Shown: positions 23,296-32,884, counted from the stretch's first letter. The stretch: DNA of 64,000 nt from RGIG9041 sp045657265 (GCA_045657265.1 JAZOSU010000007.1:1-64000), one strand, 5' to 3'. Numbers and translations: made by a program. Notes: generated from the sequence alone by a model not told the origin.

Positions 23296-25178
23296 TTTTT
23301 ATCAGCCTCCCTTTTTCTTTTTTCTATAACGTTTTGTTTTGCAAGTCTCATATACTGAACAAGCGGAATTTTTGCAGGACATGTAAAAGAACAACATCCG
23401 CATTCTATACAGTCAACAGCATTGAGTTTTTCACACATATCAAAATCACGCAGTTTTGTATACATACCGATATAGTTCGGAGTCAGATTCATAGGACAAG
23501 CCGAAACGCAACTTCCGCATCTTATGCAGTTTCCTTCGGGCTGATTAAAAATTTCTTTTTCTGTAAAGCATAGAATACCCGAGGTGCCTTTTATAACAGG
23601 AACTTCAAGAGAATACTGAGCAGCACCCATCATAGGTCCACCCATAATAACTTTTCTCGTATCATCTTTAAGACCACAATACTCAAGTACCGATGCAAAA
23701 GAAGTACCTAATCTTACGTTAAGATTTGACGGTTTTTCAACACCGCTTCCTGCTACGGTAACTATTCTTCTGATAACAGGCAGTCCCATAACAACTGCGC
23801 GATAAACTGCACAAACTGTATCTACGTTAAATATTGTACAACCCACACTTGATGGCAGTTTACCTGATGGAACCTCCCTATTACAAACAGCTTTAATCAA
23901 CTGTTTTTCTCCGCCCTGAGGATATTTCGCATGAAGTACTACAACTTTTATACGTGATTTATGAGTTGCACGGCTGAGAGCTTTTATTGCTCTTGGTTTA
24001 TTGGACTCAACACCGATGAACGCGGTTTTAAGACCAAATATTTTCATAAGAATTTTTATACCGCCGATAAGTTCATCAGTAGCTTCAAGCATTGTACGGT
24101 TATCGTTTGAGAGATAAGGTTCACATTCAGCAGCGTTGACAATCAATGTATCTATATTGTCTTTAAGAGCCGACTGTATTTTTACGTGTGTAGGAAATGA
24201 TGCACCGCCCATACCCGTTATACCGGCTTCACGTATTATTGAAATAATTTGTTCATTTGTAAGTCCGGAATAATCAGGGTGAGTATCAAGAAGCGTTTCA
24301 CATATAGTATCTTCAAAGTCATTTTCTATTACAATGGCAGGCGCTTTATTGGCAATAGGATGAAGCATAGTATCAATTTTAACAACTTTGCCTGACACCG
24401 ATGAATGAATAGGCGCTGAAACAAATGCGTCTGTATCCGCTATTTTCTGACCTATCTTTACGGTATCCCCCACTTTTACAAGGCTCTCGCAAGCGGCACC
24501 TATATGCTGTGAAAGTGGAAAAACCATAATTTTCGACGGCGGCAGTTTCTCGATAGCGAGTTTTTTTGTAACTTTATGGTAAGGTACGTGAACACCGCCT
24601 TTAAAACGGTGTGAAAAATAAGATTTAACGTTATATTTAAGTGCAGAAAAGCTAAAGCCCTGCAAAATCAAAGATATAACAAACAAAGAAAAGCTGAAAA
24701 TCAAAAATATTATCAGAAATATCGGCATTCTGAAAATAATCAGCAATTTTCTGTAAACCGCTACACTTCCGAGCTTATACATAACTATATTTATATTAAA
24801 ATACAGTCCGCAAAGCACGGCAAAAACTACAGAAAGCGCGGCCGATGAACAAAGTATAGCATTCAGACCGTAGTATTTATAGGACGCATCTCTTGAAAAA
24901 GTAAGCAAAAAACCAAAAAGAAGTCCAATAAGTCCTGCATACATAAGTATACACATAACAAATAAAGTGCTTGAATAAGCGGAAAATTTAGGTATTTCAG
25001 CAGAAAAATATTTTATTACAGAACCTATATCTTTCATAATAGCAACAAGTGAGCCGTTTGTATCATTTCCATAGTCTGTAATAGGATTACAGAAAGGAAT
25101 AAAAGACATAGTAAGCAATGCGCCTGTTATTAATCTGATATAGAAAATTCTGCTTCTGAGCATAGCTTTAAATTTCAA
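23292..25178 (-). CDS. rnfC: Rnf complex subunit C with extra N-terminal membrane domain
   Basis: RnfC is the NADH-reacting, flavin- and iron-sulphur-containing subunit. The C-terminal 440 aa match standard RnfC: FKGGVHVPYHK (192 on), IGAACESLVKVGD biotinyl-lipoyl-like region, the NAD/FMN part, and two 4Fe-4S motifs (CIRCGSCVSACP and CIECGCCSFTCP). The first 185 aa are extra and hydrophobic, with about four membrane helices (11-30, 68-93, 103-133, 145-175). The frame is open throughout, with no start codon near the join, so this is a real fusion in the sequence. The start is the TTG at 25178 after GGGGGAG. An ATG at 25163 is also possible. It heads the rnf operon behind a good promoter. Confidence 0.93.
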   Translation of the reverse strand: MKFKAMLRSRIFYIRLITGALLTMSFIPFCNPITDYGNDTNGSLVAIMKDIGSVIKYFSAEIPKFSAYSSTLFVMCILMYAGLIGLLFGFLLTFSRDASYKYYGLNAILCSSAALSVVFAVLCGLYFNINIVMYKLGSVAVYRKLLIIFRMPIFLIIFLIFSFSLFVISLILQGFSFSALKYNVKSYFSHRFKGGVHVPYHKVTKKLAIEKLPPSKIMVFPLSQHIGAACESLVKVGDTVKIGQKIADTDAFVSAPIHSSVSGKVVKIDTMLHPIANKAPAIVIENDFEDTICETLLDTHPDYSGLTNEQIISIIREAGITGMGGASFPTHVKIQSALKDNIDTLIVNAAECEPYLSNDNRTMLEATDELIGGIKILMKIFGLKTAFIGVESNKPRAIKALSRATHKSRIKVVVLHAKYPQGGEKQLIKAVCNREVPSGKLPSSVGCTIFNVDTVCAVYRAVVMGLPVIRRIVTVAGSGVEKPSNLNVRLGTSFASVLEYCGLKDDTRKVIMGGPMMGAAQYSLEVPVIKGTSGILCFTEKEIFNQPEGNCIRCGSCVSACPMNLTPNYIGMYTKLRDFDMCEKLNAVDCIECGCCSFTCPAKIPLVQYMRLAKQNVIEKRKREADKK

Positions 25179-25210
25179 TGTATACTCCCCCAATTTTACA
25201 TAATATATTA

Positions 25211-25239
25211 ATTATAATATATTATAATATAAATTGCAA
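25211..25239 (-). promoter_or_regulatory. rnf operon promoter
   Basis: TTGCAA (25234-25239), 17-bp spacer, TATAAT (25211-25216) on the minus strand, immediately after the plsY terminator. A second AT-rich -10-like stretch follows, so the exact start is uncertain. Confidence 0.65.
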
Positions 25240-25243
25240 CAAA

Positions 25244-25271
25244 AAAGAGGAGACAACGCCATCTCCTCTTT
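25244..25271 (-). terminator. Terminator after plsY
   Basis: A 10-bp stem (25244-25253 with 25262-25271) followed by U-rich sequence on the minus strand separates plsY from the rnf promoter. Confidence 0.85.
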
Positions 25272-25275
25272 AAAT

Positions 25276-25908
25276 TTATTTTTTAAATGAAATTTTGCTT
25301 TCTGTAGCTGTTACGAGTCTTTTGATATTAGGAAAGTGTAAAATCACAACCATACCTGCAAGAATCACCGCAAAAACAAAAGTTGCTATTTCGTAAGGAA
25401 CTGAAAAATCCACAAAAAAAGCAAGTGATGCCGGGAAAGTAATCGCTCCTGCTATAGAACCGAGAGAAATATATCTGAAAACGGCTACAAGCACAACAAA
25501 AACAAGTATTACCAAAAGAAAGCTTCTATAATCTACCGCAAGAATTGTCATTGCACCAACAGCAACACCTTTTCCGCCTTTGAATCCAAAATATACCGGA
25601 AAACAGTGTCCCAAAGCACAACAAAGACCCGCAAGTGCCGTTGCCGTCTGAGTATATTCAGGGTACAAAACAGTAAATATAGCCCAAGCTCCGAGAGTTG
25701 TTACAATAGTTTTCATAAAATCGGTAAGTAAAGTAATAGCTCCCGCTCTCCAACCATAATTACGAAGCATATTGGTACTTCCTGCATTACCGGAACCTTT
25801 TGAACGGATATCTGTTTTCATAAAAACCTGAGATACAATTATCGAATAGTTCAGGCTTCCTACGAGATATGCAGCCACCGCTACCAAAACAAACAGCAAA
25901 TACATCAT
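25276..25908 (-). CDS. plsY: Glycerol-3-phosphate acyltransferase PlsY
   Basis: PlsY uses acyl-phosphate to acylate glycerol-3-phosphate, the first step of phospholipid synthesis. The 210-aa membrane protein shows the three conserved motifs: SLNYSIIVSQ and SKGSGNAGSTNMLR (about 36-50), GHCFPVYFGFKGGKGVA (about 100), and a C-terminal region before the last helix. It overlaps der by 4 bp. Confidence 0.96.
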   Translation of the reverse strand: MMYLLFVLVAVAAYLVGSLNYSIIVSQVFMKTDIRSKGSGNAGSTNMLRNYGWRAGAITLLTDFMKTIVTTLGAWAIFTVLYPEYTQTATALAGLCCALGHCFPVYFGFKGGKGVAVGAMTILAVDYRSFLLVILVFVVLVAVFRYISLGSIAGAITFPASLAFFVDFSVPYEIATFVFAVILAGMVVILHFPNIKRLVTATESKISFKK

Positions 25909-27236
25909 ATCTTATTTTCCTCTCCTCTTTCTCTTACAATAAAGCGTACAGGTGTTCCCTCAAATCCAAACACCTCACGCAGTCTGTTTTCAAGATAGCG
26001 TTTATATGAAAAATGGAAAAGATCAGACTTATTTACAAAGAATATAAAGGTAGGCGGACAAGTTGATGCCTGTGTCATATAATAGATTTTAAGACGTTTA
26101 CCTTTATCTGACGGAGGTTGTACTCTCGCCGTTGCATCATTTAAGAAGTCATTGAGCATACCTGTCGTTATTCTGCGTTTATTCTGAGTTGCAGCTTCAA
26201 CTATATGCATCATCAGTTTATCAACTCTCTGCCCTGTTTTAGCAGAAATAAACACAATGGGAGCAAAATCCATAAAAGCAAGATCTCTATAGACATCTTT
26301 TTTGATTTTATCCATTGTACCTGTTTCTTTTTCTACGATATCCCATTTATTAACTGCAATAACAAGAGCTTTACCCTTATCGTTGGCAAAACCTGCTATT
26401 TTGGTATCTTGAAAGGTAACGCCCTCGTTTGCATCAAGCATAATAACGCAAACGTCTGCCCTGTCAACAGCAGCATATGAACGGATTACGCTATATTTTT
26501 CAATTATTTCATCGACTTTCTTTTTCTTACGTATACCCGCAGTATCAATGAAATTGAACTTACCGAATTTATTTTCTACTTCAACATCTACGGCATCTCT
26601 GGTAGTTCCCGGAATATCAGAAACTATCATTCGTTTTTCACCAAGGATAAAATTCGTAAGAGAAGATTTACCTACGTTTGGTTTTCCTATAAGAGCTACC
26701 TTTACAATATCCTCATCTTCTTTTTCAAAGTGTTCAAAATTTATATATTTAAACGCTTCATCAAGAAGATCTCCGGTTCCCGTACCATGAACTGACGAAA
26801 CGGCAATAGGTTCACCGAGCCCAAGATTATAGAATTCATAAAATTCCGATGGTACCTCACCTATAGAATCCACTTTATTAACGCAAAGAACAACAGGTTT
26901 TTTTGATTTTCTGAGCATAGCAGAAATATCACGATCAGTCGCAGTCATACCTGTTTTTACGTCTGTTATAAAAATTATAACGTCAGCGGTATCTATAGCA
27001 ACGTTTGCCTGTTCACGCATCTGAGTGAGCAAAATATCTTTACCTGCAGGTTCTATACCGCCTGTATCTATCAGTGTAAATTCTTTGCCCGACCACTCTG
27101 CGTCTGCATATATTCTGTCACGGGTAACACCCGGTGTATCTTCAACTATAGAAAGACGTTTACCTGTCAACTTATTAAAAAGAGAGCTTTTTCCAACGTT
27201 TGGTCTGCCTACTATTGCAATTACCGGTTTAGACAT
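25905..27236 (-). CDS. der: GTPase Der (ribosome assembly)
   Basis: Der assists assembly of the 50S subunit. The 443-aa protein has two tandem GTPase domains, with P-loops GRPNVGKSS (near 10) and GKPNVGKSS (near 185), G3 motifs DTGG and DTAG, and a C-terminal KH-like domain. The ATG at 27236 is the homologous start, preceded by GGTGG; 33 further in-frame codons overlap the upstream gene. It overlaps the DUF512 gene end by 8 bp. Confidence 0.97.
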   Translation of the reverse strand: MSKPVIAIVGRPNVGKSSLFNKLTGKRLSIVEDTPGVTRDRIYADAEWSGKEFTLIDTGGIEPAGKDILLTQMREQANVAIDTADVIIFITDVKTGMTATDRDISAMLRKSKKPVVLCVNKVDSIGEVPSEFYEFYNLGLGEPIAVSSVHGTGTGDLLDEAFKYINFEHFEKEDEDIVKVALIGKPNVGKSSLTNFILGEKRMIVSDIPGTTRDAVDVEVENKFGKFNFIDTAGIRKKKKVDEIIEKYSVIRSYAAVDRADVCVIMLDANEGVTFQDTKIAGFANDKGKALVIAVNKWDIVEKETGTMDKIKKDVYRDLAFMDFAPIVFISAKTGQRVDKLMMHIVEAATQNKRRITTGMLNDFLNDATARVQPPSDKGKRLKIYYMTQASTCPPTFIFFVNKSDLFHFSYKRYLENRLREVFGFEGTPVRFIVRERGEENKI

Positions 27237-28548
27237 TTGCATCCACCCTTTCTCCAAGTATTTTTTCCACAACATCATAACCGTCGTTATAAGAAATGTC
27301 AATTTTTCTATTGATAGCTTTTTCAGTTTCCTCAACAGTTATACTATCAAGGAACATATCCTGCTCCGCTCTGAGCATCGAAGACGGTATAATCATACGT
27401 TTTGGAAGTTCTTTATCTCTAAGTTGGTCAATTATATCCGTTGCAGTCACAAGCCCTGCGACAGTTATTTTTGTTCCGAAATAATTATTTATTATAGGAT
27501 ATATTTTACAATCAAGATTAGGTCTTTTTTGTTTTATTTTGTCAACAACTTTCTGCATAATTTCAGCAGGAAGCACACCTGTTATTATGCCGCAGCTAAC
27601 AGGTTTTTCATCATATTCAAGCAAATTCACAGCTTTGTAAACTTCAGCCAACAGACTTGTTCCCAGACCTACGCCGTTTTCTATCTGAGGATACCCGTCA
27701 TAATATTCTTCACACGGCAGGGGTATCTCACCCTTTATGAAAAATTCATCCGATGGGTAAAACAGACGCACACCATATTTTTCGTTGCATCTATCCCCTA
27801 TTTTATTAATTATTTCAACAGTTTTACGGCAATCATCTTTTTCAAAAGGTTCAAGAGGATAAAGCCCATCACGAAACTTTGTGAGTCCAACGGGAACAAT
27901 ACTCACAGAATTAACTGCAGGATAAAGCGCCTCAAGATCGCAAAGTGTTTTTTTGAGATTTTCACCGTCATTGACATTTTTACAAAGAACTATCTGGCAG
28001 TTCATTGTTATTCCCGCTTTGGCAAAGGTTTCAAGTCGTTCATTTATATAGGCCGCATTGGGATTTTTCATCATTTTAACTCTAAGTTTAGGATCTGTGG
28101 TATGCACAGATATATTTATGGGAGAAATACGCATTTTGCATATTCTGTCTATATCTTTTTCATCAAGGTTTGTAAGAGTTACATAGTTTCCAAGCAAAAA
28201 GGAAAGTCTTGCATCGTCATCCTTAAAATACATAGTTTCTCTCATATTAGGAGGCAACTGGTCTATAAAACAAAATATACATTTATTTTTACAACTGCGT
28301 TGTTTATCTATAAGATACGTATCAAAGTTTATTCCCAGTGGTTCATCAGGGTCTTTTTCTATTTCAAAAACCACTGTTTCACCATCACAAACAGTTTCAA
28401 TTTCCAAAAACTCGTTATTGGAGTAAAACATATAGTCAATAACATCGTTTATTTCGTTGTTATTAATGGAAACAAGCAAATCTCCACCTTTAAGCCCGAG
28501 TTCATCTGCTATAGAATCTACATCGACACAGTTAATCTTAGCTGACAC
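27229..28548 (-). CDS. DUF512 radical SAM protein with PDZ-like N-terminus
   Basis: This 439-aa protein has a PDZ-like domain (about 1-65), a radical SAM core with C-x3-C-x2-C (CKNKCIFC, about 85) and a C-terminal DUF512 domain. It is a family commonly placed next to der. The substrate is unknown. The start is the GTG at 28548 behind AAGGAGG; codons further upstream are less likely. It heads the operon with der and plsY. Confidence 0.9.
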   Translation of the reverse strand: MSAKINCVDVDSIADELGLKGGDLLVSINNNEINDVIDYMFYSNNEFLEIETVCDGETVVFEIEKDPDEPLGINFDTYLIDKQRSCKNKCIFCFIDQLPPNMRETMYFKDDDARLSFLLGNYVTLTNLDEKDIDRICKMRISPINISVHTTDPKLRVKMMKNPNAAYINERLETFAKAGITMNCQIVLCKNVNDGENLKKTLCDLEALYPAVNSVSIVPVGLTKFRDGLYPLEPFEKDDCRKTVEIINKIGDRCNEKYGVRLFYPSDEFFIKGEIPLPCEEYYDGYPQIENGVGLGTSLLAEVYKAVNLLEYDEKPVSCGIITGVLPAEIMQKVVDKIKQKRPNLDCKIYPIINNYFGTKITVAGLVTATDIIDQLRDKELPKRMIIPSSMLRAEQDMFLDSITVEETEKAINRKIDISYNDGYDVVEKILGERVDANV

Positions 28549-28587
28549 GCAAATCCTCCTTTCCAATAAAAAATAACTCAATTAATA

Positions 28588-28617
28588 AAAAAAGAGAAGG
28601 CGAGCCTTCTCTTTTTT
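28588..28617 (-). terminator. Terminator after rpmF
   Basis: AAGAGAAGGC and GCCTTCTCTT form a strong short-loop stem with T/A runs on both sides. Confidence 0.85.
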
Positions 28618-28629
28618 GAAAAACTAAAA

Positions 28630-28878
28630 TTACTCAGCGTCTTTTGCTTCTTTAGCTTCTGCTTTTTTAGCTTCTGCTTTTGCAGACTCTTTAACAAGTT
28701 TTCCGTCCTTAAGTACTTCTTTACCGTCATAATAGCCACAGTTTGCACATACTTTATGAGGTGCTGTAAGCTCATGACAGTTAGGACATTCTACCATTGC
28801 AGGAGCACCAAGCTTCCATACATTGGATCTTCTCTTATCACGTCTTGCTTTTGAAACCTTTCTCTTCGGTACTGCCAT
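28630..28878 (-). CDS. rpmF: 50S ribosomal protein L32 (zinc-binding form)
   Basis: The N-terminus MAVPKRKVSKARRDKRRS is typical. Two Cys pairs (CPNC and CANC, about 33-49) bind zinc, so this is the Zn form rather than the Cys-free paralogue. The 82-aa protein is longer than the usual 57-60 aa owing to a Lys/Ala/Glu-rich tail. It follows the YceD-like gene, as usual. Confidence 0.95.
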   Translation of the reverse strand: MAVPKRKVSKARRDKRRSNVWKLGAPAMVECPNCHELTAPHKVCANCGYYDGKEVLKDGKLVKESAKAEAKKAEAKEAKDAE

Positions 28879-28896
28879 CTTTATATCCTCCTGATT

Positions 28897-29394
28897 TTAT
28901 TTATCAATTAATTTTTTAAGTACTGCCAATCTCGGATCGGTAGTTCTAATATCACACGAACAGCTTTCTGTATTCAGATCGCATCCACAAACAGGACAAA
29001 GCCCTTTACAATCTTCTGTACAAAGCGGTTTCGCGGGAAATTCAAAATAAATTTGGGTACGAATTTCTTCTGTTATATCTATACAAAGGCCCGAATCTGA
29101 ATAAATAACGTCTTCAAAATCTTCAGTTTCGTCTCTACGCACAATTTTCTTCGTTTTAAAGTTTACAGGCATTGAAAATTGTTTAAGGCATCTGCTACAA
29201 CAAGTTTCAAACTGCGATTCAACTGCAACCTCACATGTAACCACTCCGCTTTCAGAACTAATTATAACGTGTGCTTTAACAACGTCACATTCGCTCTCGT
29301 ACGGAAAATCCACAAGGTCGTTTTTAGTAAACTCAAAATCGTATTCTTTATGATAAGTATGAGATGCAAAAGCATCTCTGACAGAAATTTTCAT
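28897..29394 (-). CDS. DUF177 (YceD-like) protein
   Basis: This 165-aa protein belongs to DUF177, whose members are conserved upstream of rpmF and linked with 23S rRNA handling. Visible are the CSRCL pair (about 68), and a C-terminal Cys cluster CKGLCPVCGCDLN resembling a small zinc site. The start at 29394 is preceded by a weak ribosome-binding site. Confidence 0.9.
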   Translation of the reverse strand: MKISVRDAFASHTYHKEYDFEFTKNDLVDFPYESECDVVKAHVIISSESGVVTCEVAVESQFETCCSRCLKQFSMPVNFKTKKIVRRDETEDFEDVIYSDSGLCIDITEEIRTQIYFEFPAKPLCTEDCKGLCPVCGCDLNTESCSCDIRTTDPRLAVLKKLIDK

Positions 29395-29423
29395 ATTTCA
29401 CCCATTTCAAAATAGCACTTAAT

Positions 29424-29452
29424 ATTATAATTACCAACAGCGTAGTTGTCAA
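29424..29452 (-). promoter_or_regulatory. yceD-rpmF promoter
   Basis: TTGACA (29447-29452), 17-bp spacer, TATAAT (29424-29429): full consensus on the minus strand. Confidence 0.88.
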
Positions 29453-29482
29453 CAAAAATTTCAATTTAATTTAAAATTAATG

Positions 29483-30184
29483 TTAAAACGTCTTTTTACC
29501 CGCTTCATAAATCGCAGAACTCAAGGAAATTGTCAGGTTGGAATTTATTACTCTGAGTTCGTCAACAAATTCTTTTTTCGTATTTTCATTTATCAGTTTT
29601 ACTTTGAACCAAAGCTGATAAAGCGAACCGAAATCAGCCGTTTTTACTCTTTCAAGAGTATGATATTTCGTATATTTATCAAAAACGACATTAAACATTT
29701 CTTCAAAATCGGCATCTTCAGGCACCGTTACTTTAAGAAGCATTTCTGACGATTTCACAGCTCCCGAACCTGCAATTTTTATAAGCATAAAGACAATAGA
29801 AATTATAATCACGAATATAATTCCGAATGCTATATAGCCTGTACCGCAGGCAAGTCCCGCAGCCATCGTTACGCAGACAAAGGTTATATCTCTCGGATTT
29901 CCCGGTTCTGAACGGAAACGAATAAGCGCAAAAACTCCACCAAGTGAAAAAGCTCTTGCAATATCACTGCCCACAAGAGAAATAATCATGGCAATAACTG
30001 CAGGAAGAACAATAAGCGAGGTTATGAAATAATTTGATCCGCCTTCATTTCTTGTTACTATAAAATAACTTAAAGCTATAAGCAATCCCAAAAGCAGAGA
30101 AAAACCTATAGTTGTAAGAACACTACCTACAGTAAGAGCTGATTGAATAGACGGTGTAAATAAATCTTCAAAGAATGTTCGCAT
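29483..30184 (-). CDS. DUF4956 membrane protein
   Basis: This 233-aa protein has four predicted helices in the first 135 residues and a cytosolic C-terminal domain. It carries the conserved FSLGGVFALIRFRSEPGNPRD region of DUF4956 (about 80-98). It overlaps the VTC-domain gene by 17 bp, and this pair is common in Bacteria. It may be the membrane part of a polyphosphate-related system, but that is inference from the partner. Confidence 0.88.
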   Translation of the reverse strand: MRTFFEDLFTPSIQSALTVGSVLTTIGFSLLLGLLIALSYFIVTRNEGGSNYFITSLIVLPAVIAMIISLVGSDIARAFSLGGVFALIRFRSEPGNPRDITFVCVTMAAGLACGTGYIAFGIIFVIIISIVFMLIKIAGSGAVKSSEMLLKVTVPEDADFEEMFNVVFDKYTKYHTLERVKTADFGSLYQLWFKVKLINENTKKEFVDELRVINSNLTISLSSAIYEAGKKTF

Positions 30185-30902
30185 TTGGTTTTATCCTTTC
30201 AGGTAAAATATGATTTTTATAGTACGTTCCGTATTTAGAAAAGCCTTGTCTGAAAACTTTATTCTGTCCAAGCAGTTTTGACAGCCACAAAGGCATATAA
30301 TGAGACAGTTTTATTTCCATAATACGCATATCCTGTGGAATAAGAAGCGTACTATCTGTCTGTGAAAAGGATTCTTTTCCTGCTCTTAATTCAGAATCAA
30401 ATGTGATACGGATATTTTTATCAGCTTTAGCAAAATAAGCTTCTCTCTCGTACGAAATATAAGTTTTATGAAAAACAGGGAATTTTTTCATATAACACTC
30501 AATCTCATTTACAATCTGATCGTGAATAAACTCTCCGTTCCTGTCCGCTTTGCCGGTTTCAATAAACCTAAGAGCATCTTTATATTTCATAACCGCTCTT
30601 CGTTTATTTACACAGCCGTTACATTTCTTTTTGAGTTCAACAAAAACGTTATCATCATCAGACGGGTCAGGATAATACGAACGAAGTCGCAATTTTTCTT
30701 TAAAAAACGGTTTTGAAACCGAATGTCTGACAACGTCATACGTTTCACAGTCATAATAAGTATTGTAAAGGCTGTATTTTTTGCCATCAGCACAGTAAGT
30801 GTCTACATTAACATACGGCATAATACCCTCAACGATATTTTGATACTGTTGCAATGTCAGCAGATATTTATATTCGTATCTTTTAAATGTTTTAATAGAC
30901 AC
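30168..30902 (-). CDS. VTC-domain protein (polyphosphate polymerase-like)
   Basis: This 244-aa protein matches the VTC catalytic domain, a tunnel-shaped fold that in yeast makes polyphosphate from ATP. Basic and acidic tunnel residues are visible in FKRYEYKYLL (start), KEKLRLRSY (about 68), VELKKK (about 87), RRAVMK and the late VMEIKLS-like MEIKLSH (about 195). Bacterial versions pair with DUF4956, as here. No CotH kinase gene is adjacent. The substrate is not proven for this protein. Confidence 0.85.
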   Translation of the reverse strand: MSIKTFKRYEYKYLLTLQQYQNIVEGIMPYVNVDTYCADGKKYSLYNTYYDCETYDVVRHSVSKPFFKEKLRLRSYYPDPSDDDNVFVELKKKCNGCVNKRRAVMKYKDALRFIETGKADRNGEFIHDQIVNEIECYMKKFPVFHKTYISYEREAYFAKADKNIRITFDSELRAGKESFSQTDSTLLIPQDMRIMEIKLSHYMPLWLSKLLGQNKVFRQGFSKYGTYYKNHILPERIKPNANIL

Positions 30903-30929
30903 CGGATATACCTCAACATCTTTTTTTAC

Positions 30930-30958
30930 ATAATAACATATTCTTATTGCAAAGTAAA
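30930..30958 (-). promoter_or_regulatory. Possible promoter of the VTC/DUF4956 pair
   Basis: TTTACT (30953-30958), 17 bp, TATTAT (30930-30935) on the minus strand: a moderate match. Confidence 0.45.
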
Positions 30959-30992
30959 CACATTATTTTATAAACAAATTTGTAATGTCACA

Positions 30993-31021
30993 TTGACATA
31001 GTCCAAGTTTTATAGTAAAGT
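30993..31021 (+). promoter_or_regulatory. typA promoter
   Basis: TTGACA (30993-30998), 17 bp, TAAAGT (31016-31021). The -35 is perfect and the -10 moderate. Confidence 0.6.
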
Positions 31022-31057
31022 TATATAGTTAAATTAATATATTAAGAAGGAATAAAC

Positions 31058-32884
31058 ATGGCAAAAAGAGAAGATTTAAGAAACATAGCTATCGTTGCTC
31101 ACGTTGACCACGGTAAAACCACCCTTGTTGACCAGATGTTAAAACAGAGCGGCACTTTCCGTGAAAATCAGGTTGTTGCAGACCGCGTTATGGATAACAA
31201 TGACCTTGAGCGCGAACGCGGAATTACAATATTGGCTAAAAACACATCTATTTATTACAATGACGTAAAAATCAACGTAATCGATACTCCCGGACATGCC
31301 GATTTCGGCGGCGAGGTTGAGCGCGTTCTCAAAATGGTGGACGGCGTAATACTTCTTGTTGATGCCGCAGAGGGTCCTATGCCTCAGACAAGATTCGTGC
31401 TTCAGAAAGCACTTCAGATGCAACACAAAGTAATCGTTGTTGTAAACAAGATTGACAGACCTGATCAGCGCGTACACGAAGTTGTTGACGAGGTTCTTGA
31501 TTTGCTTATAAGTCTTGATGCAAACGACGACCAGCTTGACAGTCCCGTTCTGTTCTGTTCTGGCCGTGACGGTACTGCATCGCTTTCTCCCGACAGCGCA
31601 GGTGAAAACCTTATTCCCCTTTTTGATGCTATTCTCGAACATATAGACGCTCCTGAAGTTGAACTTGAGGGTCCTACACAGATGCTCGTTTCATCAATTG
31701 ACTACAACGAATACGTAGGAAGAGTCTGCATAGGAAAAATAGAGCGCGGAAATATGGTTAAAAATCAGGAAATAAAAATCTGCGAATATCACGATGCACA
31801 CGCACCCTACAATGCTAAAATAGTAAATCTATATCAAATAGACGGTCTTAACCGAGTTGCTGTTGAAGATGCAAAAGCCGGTGACATTGTATGTATATCG
31901 GGCATTTCAGATATTACCATCGGCGATACGGTATGTGACGTTCAATGTCCTGAGCCTCTTCCATTTGTAAAAATATCCGAACCCACAGTTGAAATGACTT
32001 TCTCCGTCAACAACGGTCCTTTTGCAGGTAAAGAAGGTAAATTCGTAACTTCAAGACATCTTCGTGAAAGACTTATGAGAGAGCTTTTAAAAGACGTTTC
32101 TTTAAGAGTTCACGATACTGACAGCACTGAAAGTTTCAAGGTCTCAGGCAGAGGTGAAATGCATTTATCAATTCTTATTGAAACAATGCGCAGAGAAGGT
32201 TACGAATTCTTAGTTGGCGCGCCTAAAGTTTTATACAAAGAAATAGACGGAAAACTCCACGAGCCTATTGAAAGATTTGTTTGTGACGTTCCATCTGACT
32301 ATATGGGCTCAGTAATGGAAAAATTAGGTTCAAGAAAAGGCGAACTTGTACAGATGTCTCCTACAGGTGACAGAATGAGACTTGAATATCTCGTTCCGTC
32401 AAGAGGTCTTTTCGGATACAAAAACGAATTTCTTACCGACACACGAGGCGAAGGTATTATGAGTACCGTATTTGACGGATATGCTCCTTTCAAAGGTGAT
32501 ATTTCAAGCCGTACAACAGGCTCTCTCGTTGCTTTTGAAACCGGCGAAGCTGTAACATACGGATTGTACAACGCGCAGGAACGCGGTGTTATGTTTATCA
32601 CTCCCGGCACACCTGTATACGAAGGTATGATTGTAGGTGTTTCTCCAAAAAGTGAAGACATCAACGTAAACGTATGCAAGAAAAAACACGTTACAAATAT
32701 GCGTGCGGCTGGTTCTGACGAAGCTTTAAGACTTGTTCCGCCCAAGATTATGAGTCTTGATGCTTGTATTGAATTTATATCAGACGACGAACTTATTGAG
32801 GTTACTCCCGAATCTTTAAGACTTCGCAAAACAATACTTTCAAACACACAAAGAGCAAAAGTTAAATTCGGCGGTAAAAATTAA
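31058..32884 (+). CDS. typA: Translational GTPase TypA/BipA
   Basis: TypA is an EF-G-like GTPase acting in ribosome biogenesis and stress. The 608-aa length is standard. The G domain shows AHVDHGKTT (about 14-22), the switch I RGITI, DTPGHADFGGEV, and NKID. EF-G-like domains III and V and the BipA-specific C-terminal region follow. It starts a plus-strand operon with an alcohol dehydrogenase (21 bp gap) and a phosphofructokinase. Confidence 0.97.
   Translation: MAKREDLRNIAIVAHVDHGKTTLVDQMLKQSGTFRENQVVADRVMDNNDLERERGITILAKNTSIYYNDVKINVIDTPGHADFGGEVERVLKMVDGVILLVDAAEGPMPQTRFVLQKALQMQHKVIVVVNKIDRPDQRVHEVVDEVLDLLISLDANDDQLDSPVLFCSGRDGTASLSPDSAGENLIPLFDAILEHIDAPEVELEGPTQMLVSSIDYNEYVGRVCIGKIERGNMVKNQEIKICEYHDAHAPYNAKIVNLYQIDGLNRVAVEDAKAGDIVCISGISDITIGDTVCDVQCPEPLPFVKISEPTVEMTFSVNNGPFAGKEGKFVTSRHLRERLMRELLKDVSLRVHDTDSTESFKVSGRGEMHLSILIETMRREGYEFLVGAPKVLYKEIDGKLHEPIERFVCDVPSDYMGSVMEKLGSRKGELVQMSPTGDRMRLEYLVPSRGLFGYKNEFLTDTRGEGIMSTVFDGYAPFKGDISSRTTGSLVAFETGEAVTYGLYNAQERGVMFITPGTPVYEGMIVGVSPKSEDINVNVCKKKHVTNMRAAGSDEALRLVPPKIMSLDACIEFISDDELIEVTPESLRLRKTILSNTQRAKVKFGGKN

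Noticed and set aside
27025..28545. A 506-codon open frame on the plus strand opposite der and the DUF512 gene
   Set aside because: It is antisense to two well-supported genes, has Phe/Ile/Tyr-rich nonsense composition and no ribosome-binding site. It arises from the codon bias of the real genes.
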